The notes: generated by a model from the letters alone, not told the origin. A stretch of 64,000 nt of DNA from JBBRHQ01 sp963781345 (GCA_963781345.1 CAWAFQ010000007.1:62001-126000); one strand, 5' to 3'; positions 9,133-17,856 are shown, numbered from the stretch's first letter. A program made the numbers and translations.

Positions 9133-9960
9133 TCAGCGCCTGGCTTCTCTTCCGGTGAGGGCGCGGTAGAGCTCGTTGGCGCGGGTTCCGGTGAGGGCGG
9201 CGACCACGCTCGCGGCGGCCCGTGGACGGGCGCCCGACTGGACCAGATGGCGCAGCGCATCGACCGCGAAGCTGATGTCGGCTCCGTGCTCTTCGTCCTG
9301 CGCCGGGCCGATCACGAGGACTATCTCCCCCTTGACGTCGGAGCGAAAGCGGCGGGCGAGCTCGGCCAGCGTTCCGCGCGAGATCTCCTCGTGCAGCTTC
9401 GAGATCTCCCTGCAGACCGCGGCGGGGCGGTCGGGGGCGATCGCGGCCAGGGCCGCGAGCGACTCGCCGACGCGGCGGGGGGACTCGAAGGCGATCACGG
9501 TCTCGGTCGAGCGCAACACCCGCTCCATCTCCCCCGTGCGCTTGGGCAGGAAGCCCTCGAAGCGCCAGCGGTCGGTCGGCAGGCCGGAGGCGACCAGCGC
9601 AACCGGCACGACCGAGGGCCCGGGCAGGACCTCGACCTCGAGGTTGCGGTCGATGCAGGTTCGCACCAGCCGGTATCCGGGGTCAGAGATCGCGGGCATG
9701 CCGGCGTCGGAGACCAGCGCGACGCGGGAGCCGCGCTCAATCTGCTGCGCCAGCACCTTCGCCCGGGCGACCTCGTTGCCCTCGTGGTTGCTGATCAGCC
9801 GCGGTGCCGGCCTGATGCCGATCTTGTCGAGCAGCCCGCCGGTGCGCCGGGTGTCCTCGCAGGCGATGTAGTCGGCCGACACGAGCGCCTCGCGCACCCG
9901 CGGCGTCACATCCCCGAGGTTGCCGATCGGGGTCGGGCAGACGATCAGCTTGCCCGCCAC
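9133..9960 (-). CDS. rsmI: 16S rRNA (cytidine-1402 2'-O)-methyltransferase RsmI
   Basis: Tetrapyrrole-methylase-fold enzyme that 2'-O-methylates C1402 of 16S rRNA in the decoding centre. The 275 residues show the N-terminal LIVCPTPIGNLGDVTPR, the SAM-site SDAGMPAISDPG, and the FEGFLPKRTGEMERVL and IAFESPRRVGESL blocks characteristic of RsmI rather than cobalamin-pathway relatives. The GTG start (9960) shares one base with the TAG stop of the preceding ROK kinase, indicating translational coupling. The neighbouring metG fits the frequent rsmI-metG linkage in actinobacteria. Confidence 0.95.
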   Translation of the reverse strand: MAGKLIVCPTPIGNLGDVTPRVREALVSADYIACEDTRRTGGLLDKIGIRPAPRLISNHEGNEVARAKVLAQQIERGSRVALVSDAGMPAISDPGYRLVRTCIDRNLEVEVLPGPSVVPVALVASGLPTDRWRFEGFLPKRTGEMERVLRSTETVIAFESPRRVGESLAALAAIAPDRPAAVCREISKLHEEISRGTLAELARRFRSDVKGEIVLVIGPAQDEEHGADISFAVDALRHLVQSGARPRAAASVVAALTGTRANELYRALTGREARR

Positions 9961-10928
9961 TAGACGCGCCCTAGCTCGATCCGGGCCATCGCCGCCGCCC
10001 CGATCATCCCTGCGTCGGGCCCGAGCTCGGCCGCGACAACGGGGGTCTCGCTCATCGGCCGCAGGGCCCTCGTTCGGACCTCCTCGCGGGCCGGGCCGAG
10101 CAGCAGCTCACCCGCCGCGATCACCCCGCCACCGACAACGATCACGTCGGGGTTGAAGATGTTGGCAAAGCTGGTCAGCGCGGCCCCGAGCCGGCGCCCG
10201 ACCAAGGCGAGGACCGCGACCGAGGTCTCGTCGCCGGCCAGGGCCGCCTCGGTCACCGCCCTGCCGTCGATCTCGCCCCCGTCGCCGGCGAGCCGCCCCA
10301 GCGCCGAGTCCGGCTCACGCTCGGCGGCCCTGCGGCCCTCGCGCCCGATTGCGGTCCCGGAGGCGAGCGACTCGATGCAGCCTCGGCCACGGCAGTTGCC
10401 CTGGCAGCGCGGCCCGTCGAGCTCGACGATCATGTGCCCGAGCTCGGCCGCGGCGCCGACCGATCCTCGATAGAGCTCGCCGCCGATGATCAGCCCACCT
10501 CCGATCCCGGTTCCGACCGTGACCATGACCGCGTTCTCAGCCCCCTTTGCGGCGCCGTAGAGGCTCTCGGCCAGGGCGGCCATGTTGGCGTCGTTGTCGA
10601 GGAAGACCGGCAGGGCGGTGCGCTCTGAGACGAGGTCGCGGATGGGGGCGTCACTGATCGGGAGGTTGACCGCTTCGATCGCGACACCGCGCTCGTGGTC
10701 GATCGTGGCCGGTATCCCGAGCCCGGCGGCGGCGACGCCGGGCACCTGCGCCCGCGCCTCGTCGATCTCGCTGACGAGCATCTCGACCAGCTCCTCTTCG
10801 CCCTGCCCTGTCGAGCGCTCCTCGCTCTTCCAGAGGACGTTTCGGTCCTCGTCGAGGACCCCAAGGAGCAGCTTCGTTCCGCCCAGGTCGGCGCCGATCG
10901 TCTCGGTCACGCGGGCGACCCTGCGCAT
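9960..10928 (-). CDS. ROK-family sugar kinase, probably glucokinase
   Basis: A 322-residue ROK-family kinase expected to phosphorylate glucose or a related sugar with ATP in the cytoplasm. The phosphate-binding motif is GADLGGTKLLLGVLD near the N-terminus, the sugar site includes PVFLDNDANMAALAE with the catalytic Asp, VTVGTGIGGGLIIGG follows, and the ROK zinc signature is CQGNCRGRGCIES with AELGHM before it. There is no N-terminal HTH, so this is an enzyme rather than a ROK repressor. The ATG at 10928 is used here; GTG seven codons later would also give a normal start. It is divergent from the LCP gene across a 59-base gap. Glucokinase is the commonest assignment for this subtype, but specificity is not proven. 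Confidence 0.88.
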   Translation of the reverse strand: MRRVARVTETIGADLGGTKLLLGVLDEDRNVLWKSEERSTGQGEEELVEMLVSEIDEARAQVPGVAAAGLGIPATIDHERGVAIEAVNLPISDAPIRDLVSERTALPVFLDNDANMAALAESLYGAAKGAENAVMVTVGTGIGGGLIIGGELYRGSVGAAAELGHMIVELDGPRCQGNCRGRGCIESLASGTAIGREGRRAAEREPDSALGRLAGDGGEIDGRAVTEAALAGDETSVAVLALVGRRLGAALTSFANIFNPDVIVVGGGVIAAGELLLGPAREEVRTRALRPMSETPVVAAELGPDAGMIGAAAMARIELGRV

Positions 10929-10987
10929 TCAAGGATCGGAGGCGGTGGGCAGGAAAGGGCGCGCATCGGCACTATTTCTAGCCTTTC

Positions 10988-12229
10988 ATGCCTCCCGACG
11001 ACGATCAGCAGCCCTCCGGCCAGCCGGAGTACAAGGTCTACAGGTCCCGCAAGGGGTTCCTCTCGCGGCTCCGCAATCCCGATCTCTCGAGCCTGAGAGA
11101 GCGAACCAAGCGCTCCCCAAAGGACCCAAAAGACCGGCCCAAGCGGGGTTCCGGGGATCGCGGCCGCGACCGCCCGCGCGATCACGAAACCAGGCGCCGG
11201 GTCCTCAAGTGGGTCGGGATCGCGGTCGGCGGCTGGCTCCTTCTCTCCCTGCTGGCGTTCATGGTCTCGGCGCAGCTTCAGGCCTTCAAGCTCTCCGGCG
11301 ACGCCAGCGACGCCCTTCACGGGAACCCCTTCCTCCTCGCCAGCCCGCAGACGATCCTGGTGCTGGGGACCGATGCCCGGCCCCCCGACACCAAGGAGCC
11401 CGGGGCGGCGCCCTCGCAGAAGTGCTTCGAGCAGCAGTCACGTGGCGAGGCACCCCACGACGGCTGCTCGGTGGGGCAGTTCCGCGCCGACACGCTGATG
11501 CTGATCCGGGCCGGCGGCGGCAGCTTCCGCAAGCTCTCGATTCCCCGCGACAGCTTCGCCGAGATACCCGGGCAGAGCCCGCAGAAGATCAACGGAGCCT
11601 TCGCCTTCGGTGGCGCCAAGCTGCAGATCCAGGCGGTGGAGAAGTTCCTCGGGATCCCCATCGACCACGTCGCGATCATCGACTTCACCGGGTTCGAGGA
11701 CCTGATCAACGCGGTCGGCGGGGTGGTCGTCGACGTTCCCAACAAGCTCTGCGCAGACATCTCCGGGGGCGCCGGCGGCGGCCAGGGCGGAATCACGCTG
11801 CGGCTGAAGAAGGGCGAGAACACCCTCGACGGCCAGAAGGCGCTTGCCTATGCCCGGGTGCGTAAGCCGAGTCCCTGTCCCGGCCCGGGACCCAGCGCAT
11901 TCGCGCTCGGCTACAGCGACTTTGATCGCGCCAAGGCCCAGCAGGCGGTGATCAGCGGCATCAAGGGCCGACTCACCGACCCGCTGCGCCTCCCCTACAA
12001 CTTCGTCAAGGGGCCGATCATCGGCTGGAGCGCGCCACAGGCGTTCGTCAGCGACATGGGCCTGCTGACGATGCCGCAGCTGATCCTTGCCGCCGGGATC
12101 GGCGGCAACGCGGCTGCCGACGTCCTCTGTGCGGGCGCCAACGAGGGATGCACCTCGGGTCCCGGGGGAAGCGTCGAGGTGCCGGAGTCGGTGCGGCGCA
12201 AGGCCGTCGACCGATTCCTCAACGGATAG
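10988..12229 (+). CDS. LytR-CpsA-Psr (LCP) family protein
   Basis: A 413-residue membrane-anchored phosphotransferase of the LCP family, which transfers lipid-linked glycopolymers such as teichoic acids, arabinogalactan or capsule to peptidoglycan. A basic cytoplasmic region of about 70 residues (many K/R/P) precedes one transmembrane helix (WVGIAVGGWLLLSLLAFMV, about 74-94). The extracellular LCP domain shows ILVLGTDAR, GQFRADTLMLIRA, SIPRDSFAEIPG and KINGAFAFGG, with the Arg and Asp residues that bind the pyrophosphate and metal. A segment between the first two motifs contains two Cys and may form a disulfide. The gene is followed closely by the FmdB-type zinc ribbon. Confidence 0.92.
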   Translation: MPPDDDQQPSGQPEYKVYRSRKGFLSRLRNPDLSSLRERTKRSPKDPKDRPKRGSGDRGRDRPRDHETRRRVLKWVGIAVGGWLLLSLLAFMVSAQLQAFKLSGDASDALHGNPFLLASPQTILVLGTDARPPDTKEPGAAPSQKCFEQQSRGEAPHDGCSVGQFRADTLMLIRAGGGSFRKLSIPRDSFAEIPGQSPQKINGAFAFGGAKLQIQAVEKFLGIPIDHVAIIDFTGFEDLINAVGGVVVDVPNKLCADISGGAGGGQGGITLRLKKGENTLDGQKALAYARVRKPSPCPGPGPSAFALGYSDFDRAKAQQAVISGIKGRLTDPLRLPYNFVKGPIIGWSAPQAFVSDMGLLTMPQLILAAGIGGNAAADVLCAGANEGCTSGPGGSVEVPESVRRKAVDRFLNG

Positions 12230-12252
12230 GGCCCTGCGATAATCGCGCGCCC

Positions 12253-12645
12253 GTGCCGATCTACGAGTACAAATGCGCCAAGGGCCACAACTTCGAGGTC
12301 ATCCAGAGGATGGCCGATGACCCCGTGACCGAGTGCGAGGAGTGCGGGGGCCCGGTCGAGCGCGTCTTCCACCCGGTGGCGGTCCACTTCAAGGGATCGG
12401 GCTTCTACACAACCGACTACGGCTCGAAGTCGAAATCGAAGTCCTCGGAAGGCGAGAAGAAGTCATCGGGCTCCGGCGGGGATTCATCGGGCTCCGGCGG
12501 GGATTCATCGGGCTCCGGCGGGGAATCCTCGGGCTCCGGTGGGGAATCCTCGGGCTCCGGTGGGGAATCGGGCCGCTCCGGCGGGGATTCCTCCAGCTCG
12601 TCGACCAAGGACAGGTCCGCCAAGGGCTCAGCGAGCGGGGACTGA
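12253..12645 (+). CDS. FmdB-type zinc-ribbon protein with Ser/Gly-rich repeat tail
   Basis: A 130-residue protein. I chose GTG 12253 because it gives M-PIYEYKC, the canonical FmdB/CxxC_CXXC_SSSS start. The zinc ribbon is CAKGHNFE followed by CEECGGPVERVFHPV, then the conserved FKGSGFYTTDYG. These small proteins are often called putative regulatory proteins (amidase or formamidase operons), but their function is not established. After about residue 60 it becomes a low-complexity tail of K/S and then seven-residue SSGSGGD/E units. The tail probably is disordered; it is encoded by the 21-bp tandem repeat listed separately. Confidence 0.88.
   Translation: MPIYEYKCAKGHNFEVIQRMADDPVTECEECGGPVERVFHPVAVHFKGSGFYTTDYGSKSKSKSSEGEKKSSGSGGDSSGSGGDSSGSGGESSGSGGESSGSGGESGRSGGDSSSSSTKDRSAKGSASGD
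12463..12588 (+). repeat. 21-bp coding tandem repeat, about six copies
   Basis: Six consecutive 21-bp units of the type TCATCGGGCTCCGGCGGGGA plus one base, within the FmdB-type gene, encoding SSGSGGD or SSGSGGE. The first three units are nearly identical, the fourth and fifth share C-to-T and A changes, and the sixth is shuffled (SGRSGGD). Copy number is likely to vary by slippage without breaking the frame. Confidence 0.93.
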
Positions 12646-12687
12646 CCCTTCCGCTGCCTTTGCGCTGTGCTTCTCTAGCCTGCCCCC

Positions 12688-14055
12688 ATGCCCGCCGAAC
12701 CCACAACAGAGGTCACCATGGACGAGATCGTCGCCCTCTGCAAGCGGCGGGGCTTCGTTTTCCCCTCCTCCGAGATCTACGGCGGCCTCGGCTCGACCTA
12801 CGACTACGGGCACTACGGCGTCCTGCTCAAGGGCAACGTCAAGGCCGAGTGGTGGCGCTCGATGCTGGCCGAGCGCGACGACATCGTCGCCCTCGACTCG
12901 GCGATCCTGCAGCACCCGCGCGTCTGGGATGCCTCGGGGCACCTCGAGGGATTCACCGACCCCCTGGTCGATTGCCGCACCTGCAAGATGCGGTTTCGCG
13001 CCGACAAGCTCGAGGACGCACAGTGCGGGCGCAAGCCCTCGAAGCGCCCGGGCGAGGGGCCGGATTGCGACCTGACCGAGGCGCGCCAATTCAACCTCAT
13101 GTTCGAGACGCGGATGGGCCCGGTGGCCGCCGAGGGCACCGAGGTCTACCTGCGCCCCGAGACCGCCCAGGGGATCTTCATCAACTTCAAGAACGTGCTC
13201 CAGTTCGCCCGCAAGAAGCCGCCGTTCGGGATCGCACAGATCGGCAAGTCCTTCCGTAACGAGATCACCCCCGGCAACTTCATCTTCCGCACCCGCGAGT
13301 TCGAGCAGATGGAGATGGAGTACTTCGTTCCGCCCGACGATGCCGATCGCTACTACCGGGAGTGGATCGAGCTGCGGCGCGGCTGGTACGACGAGCTCGG
13401 AATCCGGCCCGACTTCCTCCGCGTCCGCCCCCATGCCGACGACGAGCTGTCCCACTATTCCTCGAGCACCAGCGACATCGAGTACCTGTTCCCGATCGGC
13501 TGGTCCGAACTCGAGGGGATCGCCAACCGTGGCGACTTCGACCTCACCCAGCACTCCGAGTTCTCGGGCGAGAAGCTCGAGTACTTCGACCAGCAGACGA
13601 AGGAGCGCTACGTGCCACACGTGATCGAGCCGGCCGCCGGCGCCGACCGCGCCACCCTCGCCTTCCTCGTCGACGCCTATGACACGGAGGAGGTCGAGGG
13701 CCGCGAGCGCACCGTCCTTCGCCTCCACCCCCGCCTCGCTCCGGTCAAGGTCGCGGTCCTGCCGCTCGTCTCCAAGGAGGGCATGCCCGAGCGCGCCCGC
13801 GAGATCCACGCCGACCTGCGACGACGGATGTCAGCGGAGTTCGACGAGGGCGGCTCGATCGGCAAGCGCTACCGCCGCCAGGACGAGATCGGCACCCCTT
13901 GGGGAATCACCATCGACCACCAGACGATGGAGGATGGCACCGTCACCCTGCGCGACCGCGATTCGCTCGAGCAGGTGCGGGTCCCGGCCGAGGGACTGGG
14001 CGAGGAGCTGGCCCGCCGGCTCGAGGCGCCTTGGAAGAGCCCGAAGCTGGCCTAG
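12688..14055 (+). CDS. glyQS: glycyl-tRNA synthetase (homodimeric, class II)
   Basis: Class II aminoacyl-tRNA synthetase charging tRNA-Gly, of the alpha2 (eukaryote/actinobacteria-like) type rather than the split alpha/beta form. The 455 residues show RRGFVFPSSEIYGGLGSTYD, the zinc-binding CRTCKMRFRADK, motif 2 region GKSFRNEITPGNFIFRTREF, FEQMEMEYFV, and the C-terminal anticodon-binding domain (LAPVKVAVLPLVSKEGM). The ATG at 12688 is followed by a conventional N-terminus. It lies 42 bases after the FmdB-type gene and may be cotranscribed. Confidence 0.96.
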   Translation: MPAEPTTEVTMDEIVALCKRRGFVFPSSEIYGGLGSTYDYGHYGVLLKGNVKAEWWRSMLAERDDIVALDSAILQHPRVWDASGHLEGFTDPLVDCRTCKMRFRADKLEDAQCGRKPSKRPGEGPDCDLTEARQFNLMFETRMGPVAAEGTEVYLRPETAQGIFINFKNVLQFARKKPPFGIAQIGKSFRNEITPGNFIFRTREFEQMEMEYFVPPDDADRYYREWIELRRGWYDELGIRPDFLRVRPHADDELSHYSSSTSDIEYLFPIGWSELEGIANRGDFDLTQHSEFSGEKLEYFDQQTKERYVPHVIEPAAGADRATLAFLVDAYDTEEVEGRERTVLRLHPRLAPVKVAVLPLVSKEGMPERAREIHADLRRRMSAEFDEGGSIGKRYRRQDEIGTPWGITIDHQTMEDGTVTLRDRDSLEQVRVPAEGLGEELARRLEAPWKSPKLA

Positions 14056-14362
14056 CGGCCCGGGTCGACGCCGGGGTCGGAGCGGCCCGCGGCGGTGCCA
14101 GATTCGGAGCGGCCCGCGGCATCGCTTGCGTGTTTTCCGGGCCCATGACCCCCGAAATCCCGCAACCTTCCGGGAGCCGGCGAGCGCCCTCGGCCTCGGC
14201 GGCACGCCCGGACTCACGTAATCTGAGCTCCGAGTCATTCTCGGTGGTGGCTCCGAGCCGTCACCGCGGGCCAGCTGGCCGGGGCGTCCGACTTCAAGGC
14301 GCTGCTACCTACTCCGGAGGTGTCCGGAGCACTTGGGGTCAGTCCGAGTTCGGCCGTGGCGG
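14056..14362. other. 307-base gene-free gap between convergent genes
   Basis: Between the ends of glyQS and the TetR gene. It holds two copies of the 17-bp direct repeat TCGGAGCGGCCCGCGGC at 14077-14093 and 14104-14120, and a hairpin CTCCGGA-GGTG-TCCGGAG at 14312-14329 that could help terminate one of the convergent transcripts, though no T-tract follows. I see no RNA gene or credible ORF. Confidence 0.6.
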
Positions 14363-15058
14363 CTAACCGATTTCGGGCAAAGCGTCGCCGCCCTGCCAGG
14401 TCTCGCCCTCGCCGACCCGCTCCAGACCCACCCAGGCGAAGTCCATCGCGATTGCGAGGACGCGTCCGCGGGGCAGGTCTCGGTGCTCATCCCACCAGTT
14501 GGCGAGAGACTGGGCCGCGCCGACAAGCTGCTGGGCGAGCATCTCCACCGCCAGCTCGCGCTCGACCCCCTCGACCGGGCTCCCGGGCGGGGCGTCGGCG
14601 ACCATCAGGGCGGTGATCGCACCGGCGGCCTCGTGGCGGACGCGCTCGACCGAGGTGGCGATGTCGGCGTCGGCGGTGTTTCGGACCAGCATGCGCCAGG
14701 CGTCGCGGCGCCGTTCGACGAAGCCGAGGAAGCCATCGAGACCGGCGCGCAGGCGCTGCTCTCCGGGCTCGGCGGCGGCGGTCGCCTCGGCAACCGTCCC
14801 GATCAGCTCAGCGACATAGGTCTCCAGCAGAGCGTCGTGGAGCTCGCGCTTGGAGCCGAAGTGCTCATAGATGAGCGCCTTCGAGATAGCGGCGCGCTCG
14901 GCGACATCCTCGAGCGAGGTCTCGTGGTAGCCGCCTTCTGCGAAGGCGTCGAGAGCGGCGGCGAGGATCGCCTCGCGGCGGTCGGCGGCGGCCATCCGGC
15001 GGCGCGGCTCCCCCGCCTGCGTGACCGAAGTCACGGAAGTTTCGCGTAACTGACTCAT
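14363..15058 (-). CDS. TetR-family transcriptional regulator
   Basis: A TetR repressor of up to 231 residues. The HTH is ADRREAILAAALDAFAEGGY then TSLEDVAERAAISKALIYEH, at about residues 25-70; the ligand-binding domain is helical and unassigned. The longest start (ATG 15058) lies inside a perfect 22-bp palindrome, while ATG at 14995 (residue 22, MAAADRREAIL) leaves the palindrome and a second inverted repeat entirely upstream. I consider the shorter start at least as likely. It is divergent from the R2/SCP2 gene, so autoregulation and control of that gene by this protein is the simplest reading. Confidence 0.88.
   Translation of the reverse strand: MSQLRETSVTSVTQAGEPRRRMAAADRREAILAAALDAFAEGGYHETSLEDVAERAAISKALIYEHFGSKRELHDALLETYVAELIGTVAEATAAAEPGEQRLRAGLDGFLGFVERRRDAWRMLVRNTADADIATSVERVRHEAAGAITALMVADAPPGSPVEGVERELAVEMLAQQLVGAAQSLANWWDEHRDLPRGRVLAIAMDFAWVGLERVGEGETWQGGDALPEIG
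15021..15034. promoter_or_regulatory. inverted repeat GTGAC-CGAA-GTCAC
   Basis: Perfect 5-bp arms around CGAA, just upstream of the alternative TetR start at 14995. A nearly identical element, GTGACCAACGTCAC, lies upstream of padR at 48045-48058. It is a possible regulator site but is weaker than the adjacent 22-bp palindrome. Confidence 0.35.
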
Positions 15059-15068
15059 GAGTCAGTTA
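15047..15068. promoter_or_regulatory. 22-bp perfect palindrome, likely TetR operator
   Basis: TAACTGACTCA followed directly by its exact reverse complement TGAGTCAGTTA, placed between the divergent TetR and R2/SCP2 genes and covering the longest TetR start codon. Length, perfect symmetry and position match TetR operators. The R2/SCP2 ATG is 49 bases downstream. Confidence 0.75.
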
Positions 15069-15117
15069 TCTTAGGGGGCCAGAGGAACCGAGACAAGACC
15101 CGAAGGGGAAGACGCAG

Positions 15118-16392
15118 ATGTCCGTAGCCGCCGAGAAGAGCACAGCCACCGCCGACATCACCTATGAAGACCTCTACAGGCGCTGGGAGCAGGGCAACTG
15201 GAGCGCCTACGACATCGACTTCTCCGCCGACCGCGCCGGCTGGGAGGCGCTGGACGAGATCCAGACCCGCTCGGCCCTGTGGATGTACTCGATGTTCCTC
15301 TACGGAGAGGACTCGGTCACCGACAACCTCTCCCCCTACATCGACGCGGCCCCGCTCGAGGAGCAGAAGTACTTCCTCGCCACCCAGCAGGTCGACGAGG
15401 CCCGCCACGCGATCTTCTTCCACCGATTCTTCAAGGAGGTCATCGGCGCCGGGGAAAGCGTCTCATCAACTCTCGCCTACACCCTTCCCCAGCTCAACTG
15501 GGGCTACCGCGGCGTCTTCGGCCGGCTCGACCGGATGGCCGAGGAGCTTCGCCGCGACCGCTCGCTTCCCAAGTTCGCCCAGGCGATCGCGCTCTACCAC
15601 ATGATCGTCGAGGCGACCCTGGCGCAACCCGGACAGCACTTCATCGAGGACTTCTTCGTAGGGGAGAAGACGATGCCGGGATTCAGCTCGGGGATGACCC
15701 ACGTCTCGCGCGACGAGCAGCGCCACATCGGCTTCGGCGTCAAGGCACTCTCGGAGATGTTCGCCGAGTCCGAGGAGTGCAAGGCTGCGGTGGTCGAGCT
15801 GCTGCGCGAGGTCATGCCCTACTCGCTCGCGGTCTTCACCCCGCCCGGCTGGGACGAGCGCTACACGACCTCCTACGGCTTCACGCTCGAAGACATCTAC
15901 GTCTTCGGCATGCGCTCGATCGAGGCCAAGTGGCGGGCGACCGGCTACCCGCTCGAGGAGATGCCCTCAGACGTCTACCCGGTCGACCGCTCGATGTCGC
16001 ACGCCGAGCGCGCCGAGGCCCAGATCAAGCTGCTCAAGGCGGGGATCCTCGGCGAGCCCAACAGCCATCCTTCCTCGGACCCAGAGACGCTGCGGCTCTA
16101 CTTCGAGTCGATGAGCCGCTCGGCAAGAGCCGATGCGATCAACGGTTCCGGGCTGACCGCGCAGTGGCGCTTCAGCGACGCCGAGCCCTGGCACCTGGTG
16201 ATCGACAACGGCTCGACCCGGGCGCTGCCCGGGGAGGCGCCGCACCCCGACCTCACCTTCGAGACCTCCTGGCCCGAGTGGATCGCGATCTCGATGCACG
16301 GCAAGAGCCCGCTGCGTTCGATGCTCGGCAGGCAGTTGCGACCGCACGGCTCGCCGGCAGCGCTGCGCCGATTCCGCAAGGTCTTCGGCTAG
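15118..16392 (+). CDS. R2-like diiron (ferritin-like) oxidase fused to C-terminal SCP2 domain
   Basis: A 424-residue protein. The N-terminal 300 or so residues are a ribonucleotide-reductase-R2-like four-helix bundle with a full set of six metal ligands at spacings expected for a diiron or Mn/Fe site: Glu64 (LYGEDS), Glu94 and His97 (DEARH), Glu165 (IVEATL), Glu200 and His203 (DEQRH). R2-like ligand-binding oxidases bind a long-chain lipid near the metal site. From about residue 322 (LRLYFESMSRSARAD) to the end is an SCP2-type sterol/lipid carrier domain (WRFSDAEPWHLVIDNG, PDLTFETSWPEWIAI). No R1 subunit gene is nearby, so a role in dNTP synthesis is unlikely. A lipid oxidation role is inferred from the fusion. 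A TetR gene and palindromic operator lie upstream. Confidence 0.85.
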   Translation: MSVAAEKSTATADITYEDLYRRWEQGNWSAYDIDFSADRAGWEALDEIQTRSALWMYSMFLYGEDSVTDNLSPYIDAAPLEEQKYFLATQQVDEARHAIFFHRFFKEVIGAGESVSSTLAYTLPQLNWGYRGVFGRLDRMAEELRRDRSLPKFAQAIALYHMIVEATLAQPGQHFIEDFFVGEKTMPGFSSGMTHVSRDEQRHIGFGVKALSEMFAESEECKAAVVELLREVMPYSLAVFTPPGWDERYTTSYGFTLEDIYVFGMRSIEAKWRATGYPLEEMPSDVYPVDRSMSHAERAEAQIKLLKAGILGEPNSHPSSDPETLRLYFESMSRSARADAINGSGLTAQWRFSDAEPWHLVIDNGSTRALPGEAPHPDLTFETSWPEWIAISMHGKSPLRSMLGRQLRPHGSPAALRRFRKVFG

Positions 16393-16437
16393 CGCTCCGG
16401 AGCATTCGGCTGCTGCCACGAGGTTTCATCCGCTGCC

Positions 16438-17856
16438 TCAGTCGAGCGGCGGGCGGGCTTCGGCCCAGGGGCGCTCCGCCTCCAGCTGGGCCGCCAGTGA
16501 GAGCAGCGTGCCCTCATCGCCCGGTCTGCCGATCAGCTGCACCGCCAGCGGCATCCCGTCGTCGTCGAAGCCGGCCGGGACCGACGCCGCCGGGTTGCCG
16601 AGGTGGTTCCAGACGGGCGTGAAGCAGTAAAAGCGCGACTGGGCGAGCATCGTCCGCAGCGCGCCGCGGCCCTCTGCGCTTCGGACCCCGAGCGCGGTTC
16701 CTCCCATCACCGGCGTCATCAGGACGTCAAAGCGGTCAAAGAGCGCGTTGACTCGAGCGCTGTCCTGCGCCGCCGCCGACTTGGCCCTCTCCATCAACGC
16801 CTCGGGAATCAGGCCGCCGAGCCTGCCGTAGCCGCGGGTTCGGCGCTCCAGTCTCTCGCGGTACGGCACCCGCTCGACATCGTCGTGGATCCCGCGCAGA
16901 TAGCGGGCGGCGACGTTGTTGCCGGCCTGTGAGCCGAAGTCGGGGTCCTGAGGGGCGACCTCGTGCCCCAAGGATGCGAGCAGCTCGGCCGTCTCGGCCA
17001 CTGCCCGCCTGACGCTTGCACCGACCTGAGGCGGCGCGGCGGCGCGGGCGGGCTTGGTCGAGGTCGCGATCCGCAGCCGGCCCGGCGGCGTGGCCGCGTA
17101 CTCGGCGAACGGCTTCGGTGGAGCCGCTGGTGCCCCCGGCTCCCGAGAGCCGCCGCTGGTGATGTCGAGGTAGAGAGCGGTGTCGGCGACCGTGCGGCTG
17201 ACGCAGCCGTTGACCGACATCCCGTTCCAATGCTCGAGGTCGGGGGCGAGCGAGACCCGGCCCCTCTGCGGCTTGAGGCCGAAGACCCCGCAGGAGGCGG
17301 CCGGGATACGGATCGAGCCGGCGCCGTCGGAGGCCGAGGCGAGGGGGACGAGCCCGGCGGCGACCGCGCCGGCGCTGCCGCCGCTGGAGCCGCCGGTGGT
17401 GCGCTGGGGATTCCACGGGTTGCGGCTGACCCCCCAGGTCGCCGACTCGGTGAAACCGCAGATCGCCAGCTCGGGAAGCAGCGTCTTGCCGACGACGACC
17501 GCACCGGCCTCGCGCAGTCGTCGCACCATCTCGCAATCGGCGCGAGCCGGTTCTGGGAAGGCATCGGTGCCGTGGGTCGTCAGCTCACCGGCCAGGTCGA
17601 CCGAGTCCTTGAGCGCTATCGGCACCCCCAGCAATGGCCGCTCGTCTCCACCCTTCAGACGTGCCTCCGCCTGCTCGGCCTCGACCAGCGCCCGCTCGGC
17701 GAGGACGGTGCGAAAGAGATTCAGCTGCGGCTGCAACCGCTCGATCCGGTCGAGGTGCGCCCGCACCAGCTCTGTCGGGGATACCTCGCCGGCGCGGACC
17801 ATCTCGGCCTGGAGCACCGCTCCGGCGAAGATCAGTTCAGGATCGGCGGTCGCCAT
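16438..17856 (-). CDS. amidase (amidase-signature family)
   Basis: A 472-residue amidase-signature hydrolase. The Ser-cisSer-Lys triad can be read as Lys83 (PIALKDSVDL), cis-Ser158 (TTGGSSGGSAGA) and nucleophile Ser181 (GAGSIRIPAASCG), and the Gly-rich core is intact. Such enzymes cleave amide bonds of varied small substrates. It is not part of a gatCAB cluster and lacks gatA context, so aryl- or acylamidase activity is more likely than tRNA transamidation. It converges on the R2/SCP2 gene 45 bases away. Confidence 0.92.
   Translation of the reverse strand: MATADPELIFAGAVLQAEMVRAGEVSPTELVRAHLDRIERLQPQLNLFRTVLAERALVEAEQAEARLKGGDERPLLGVPIALKDSVDLAGELTTHGTDAFPEPARADCEMVRRLREAGAVVVGKTLLPELAICGFTESATWGVSRNPWNPQRTTGGSSGGSAGAVAAGLVPLASASDGAGSIRIPAASCGVFGLKPQRGRVSLAPDLEHWNGMSVNGCVSRTVADTALYLDITSGGSREPGAPAAPPKPFAEYAATPPGRLRIATSTKPARAAAPPQVGASVRRAVAETAELLASLGHEVAPQDPDFGSQAGNNVAARYLRGIHDDVERVPYRERLERRTRGYGRLGGLIPEALMERAKSAAAQDSARVNALFDRFDVLMTPVMGGTALGVRSAEGRGALRTMLAQSRFYCFTPVWNHLGNPAASVPAGFDDDGMPLAVQLIGRPGDEGTLLSLAAQLEAERPWAEARPPLD

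Noticed and set aside
15118..16392. Class I ribonucleotide reductase beta subunit
   Set aside because: No R1 gene nearby, a C-terminal SCP2 domain is present, and the usual R2 C-terminal tail is absent.
16438..17856. gatA (Glu-tRNA amidotransferase subunit A)
   Set aside because: It has the amidase signature but no gatB or gatC nearby, so a general amidase call is safer.
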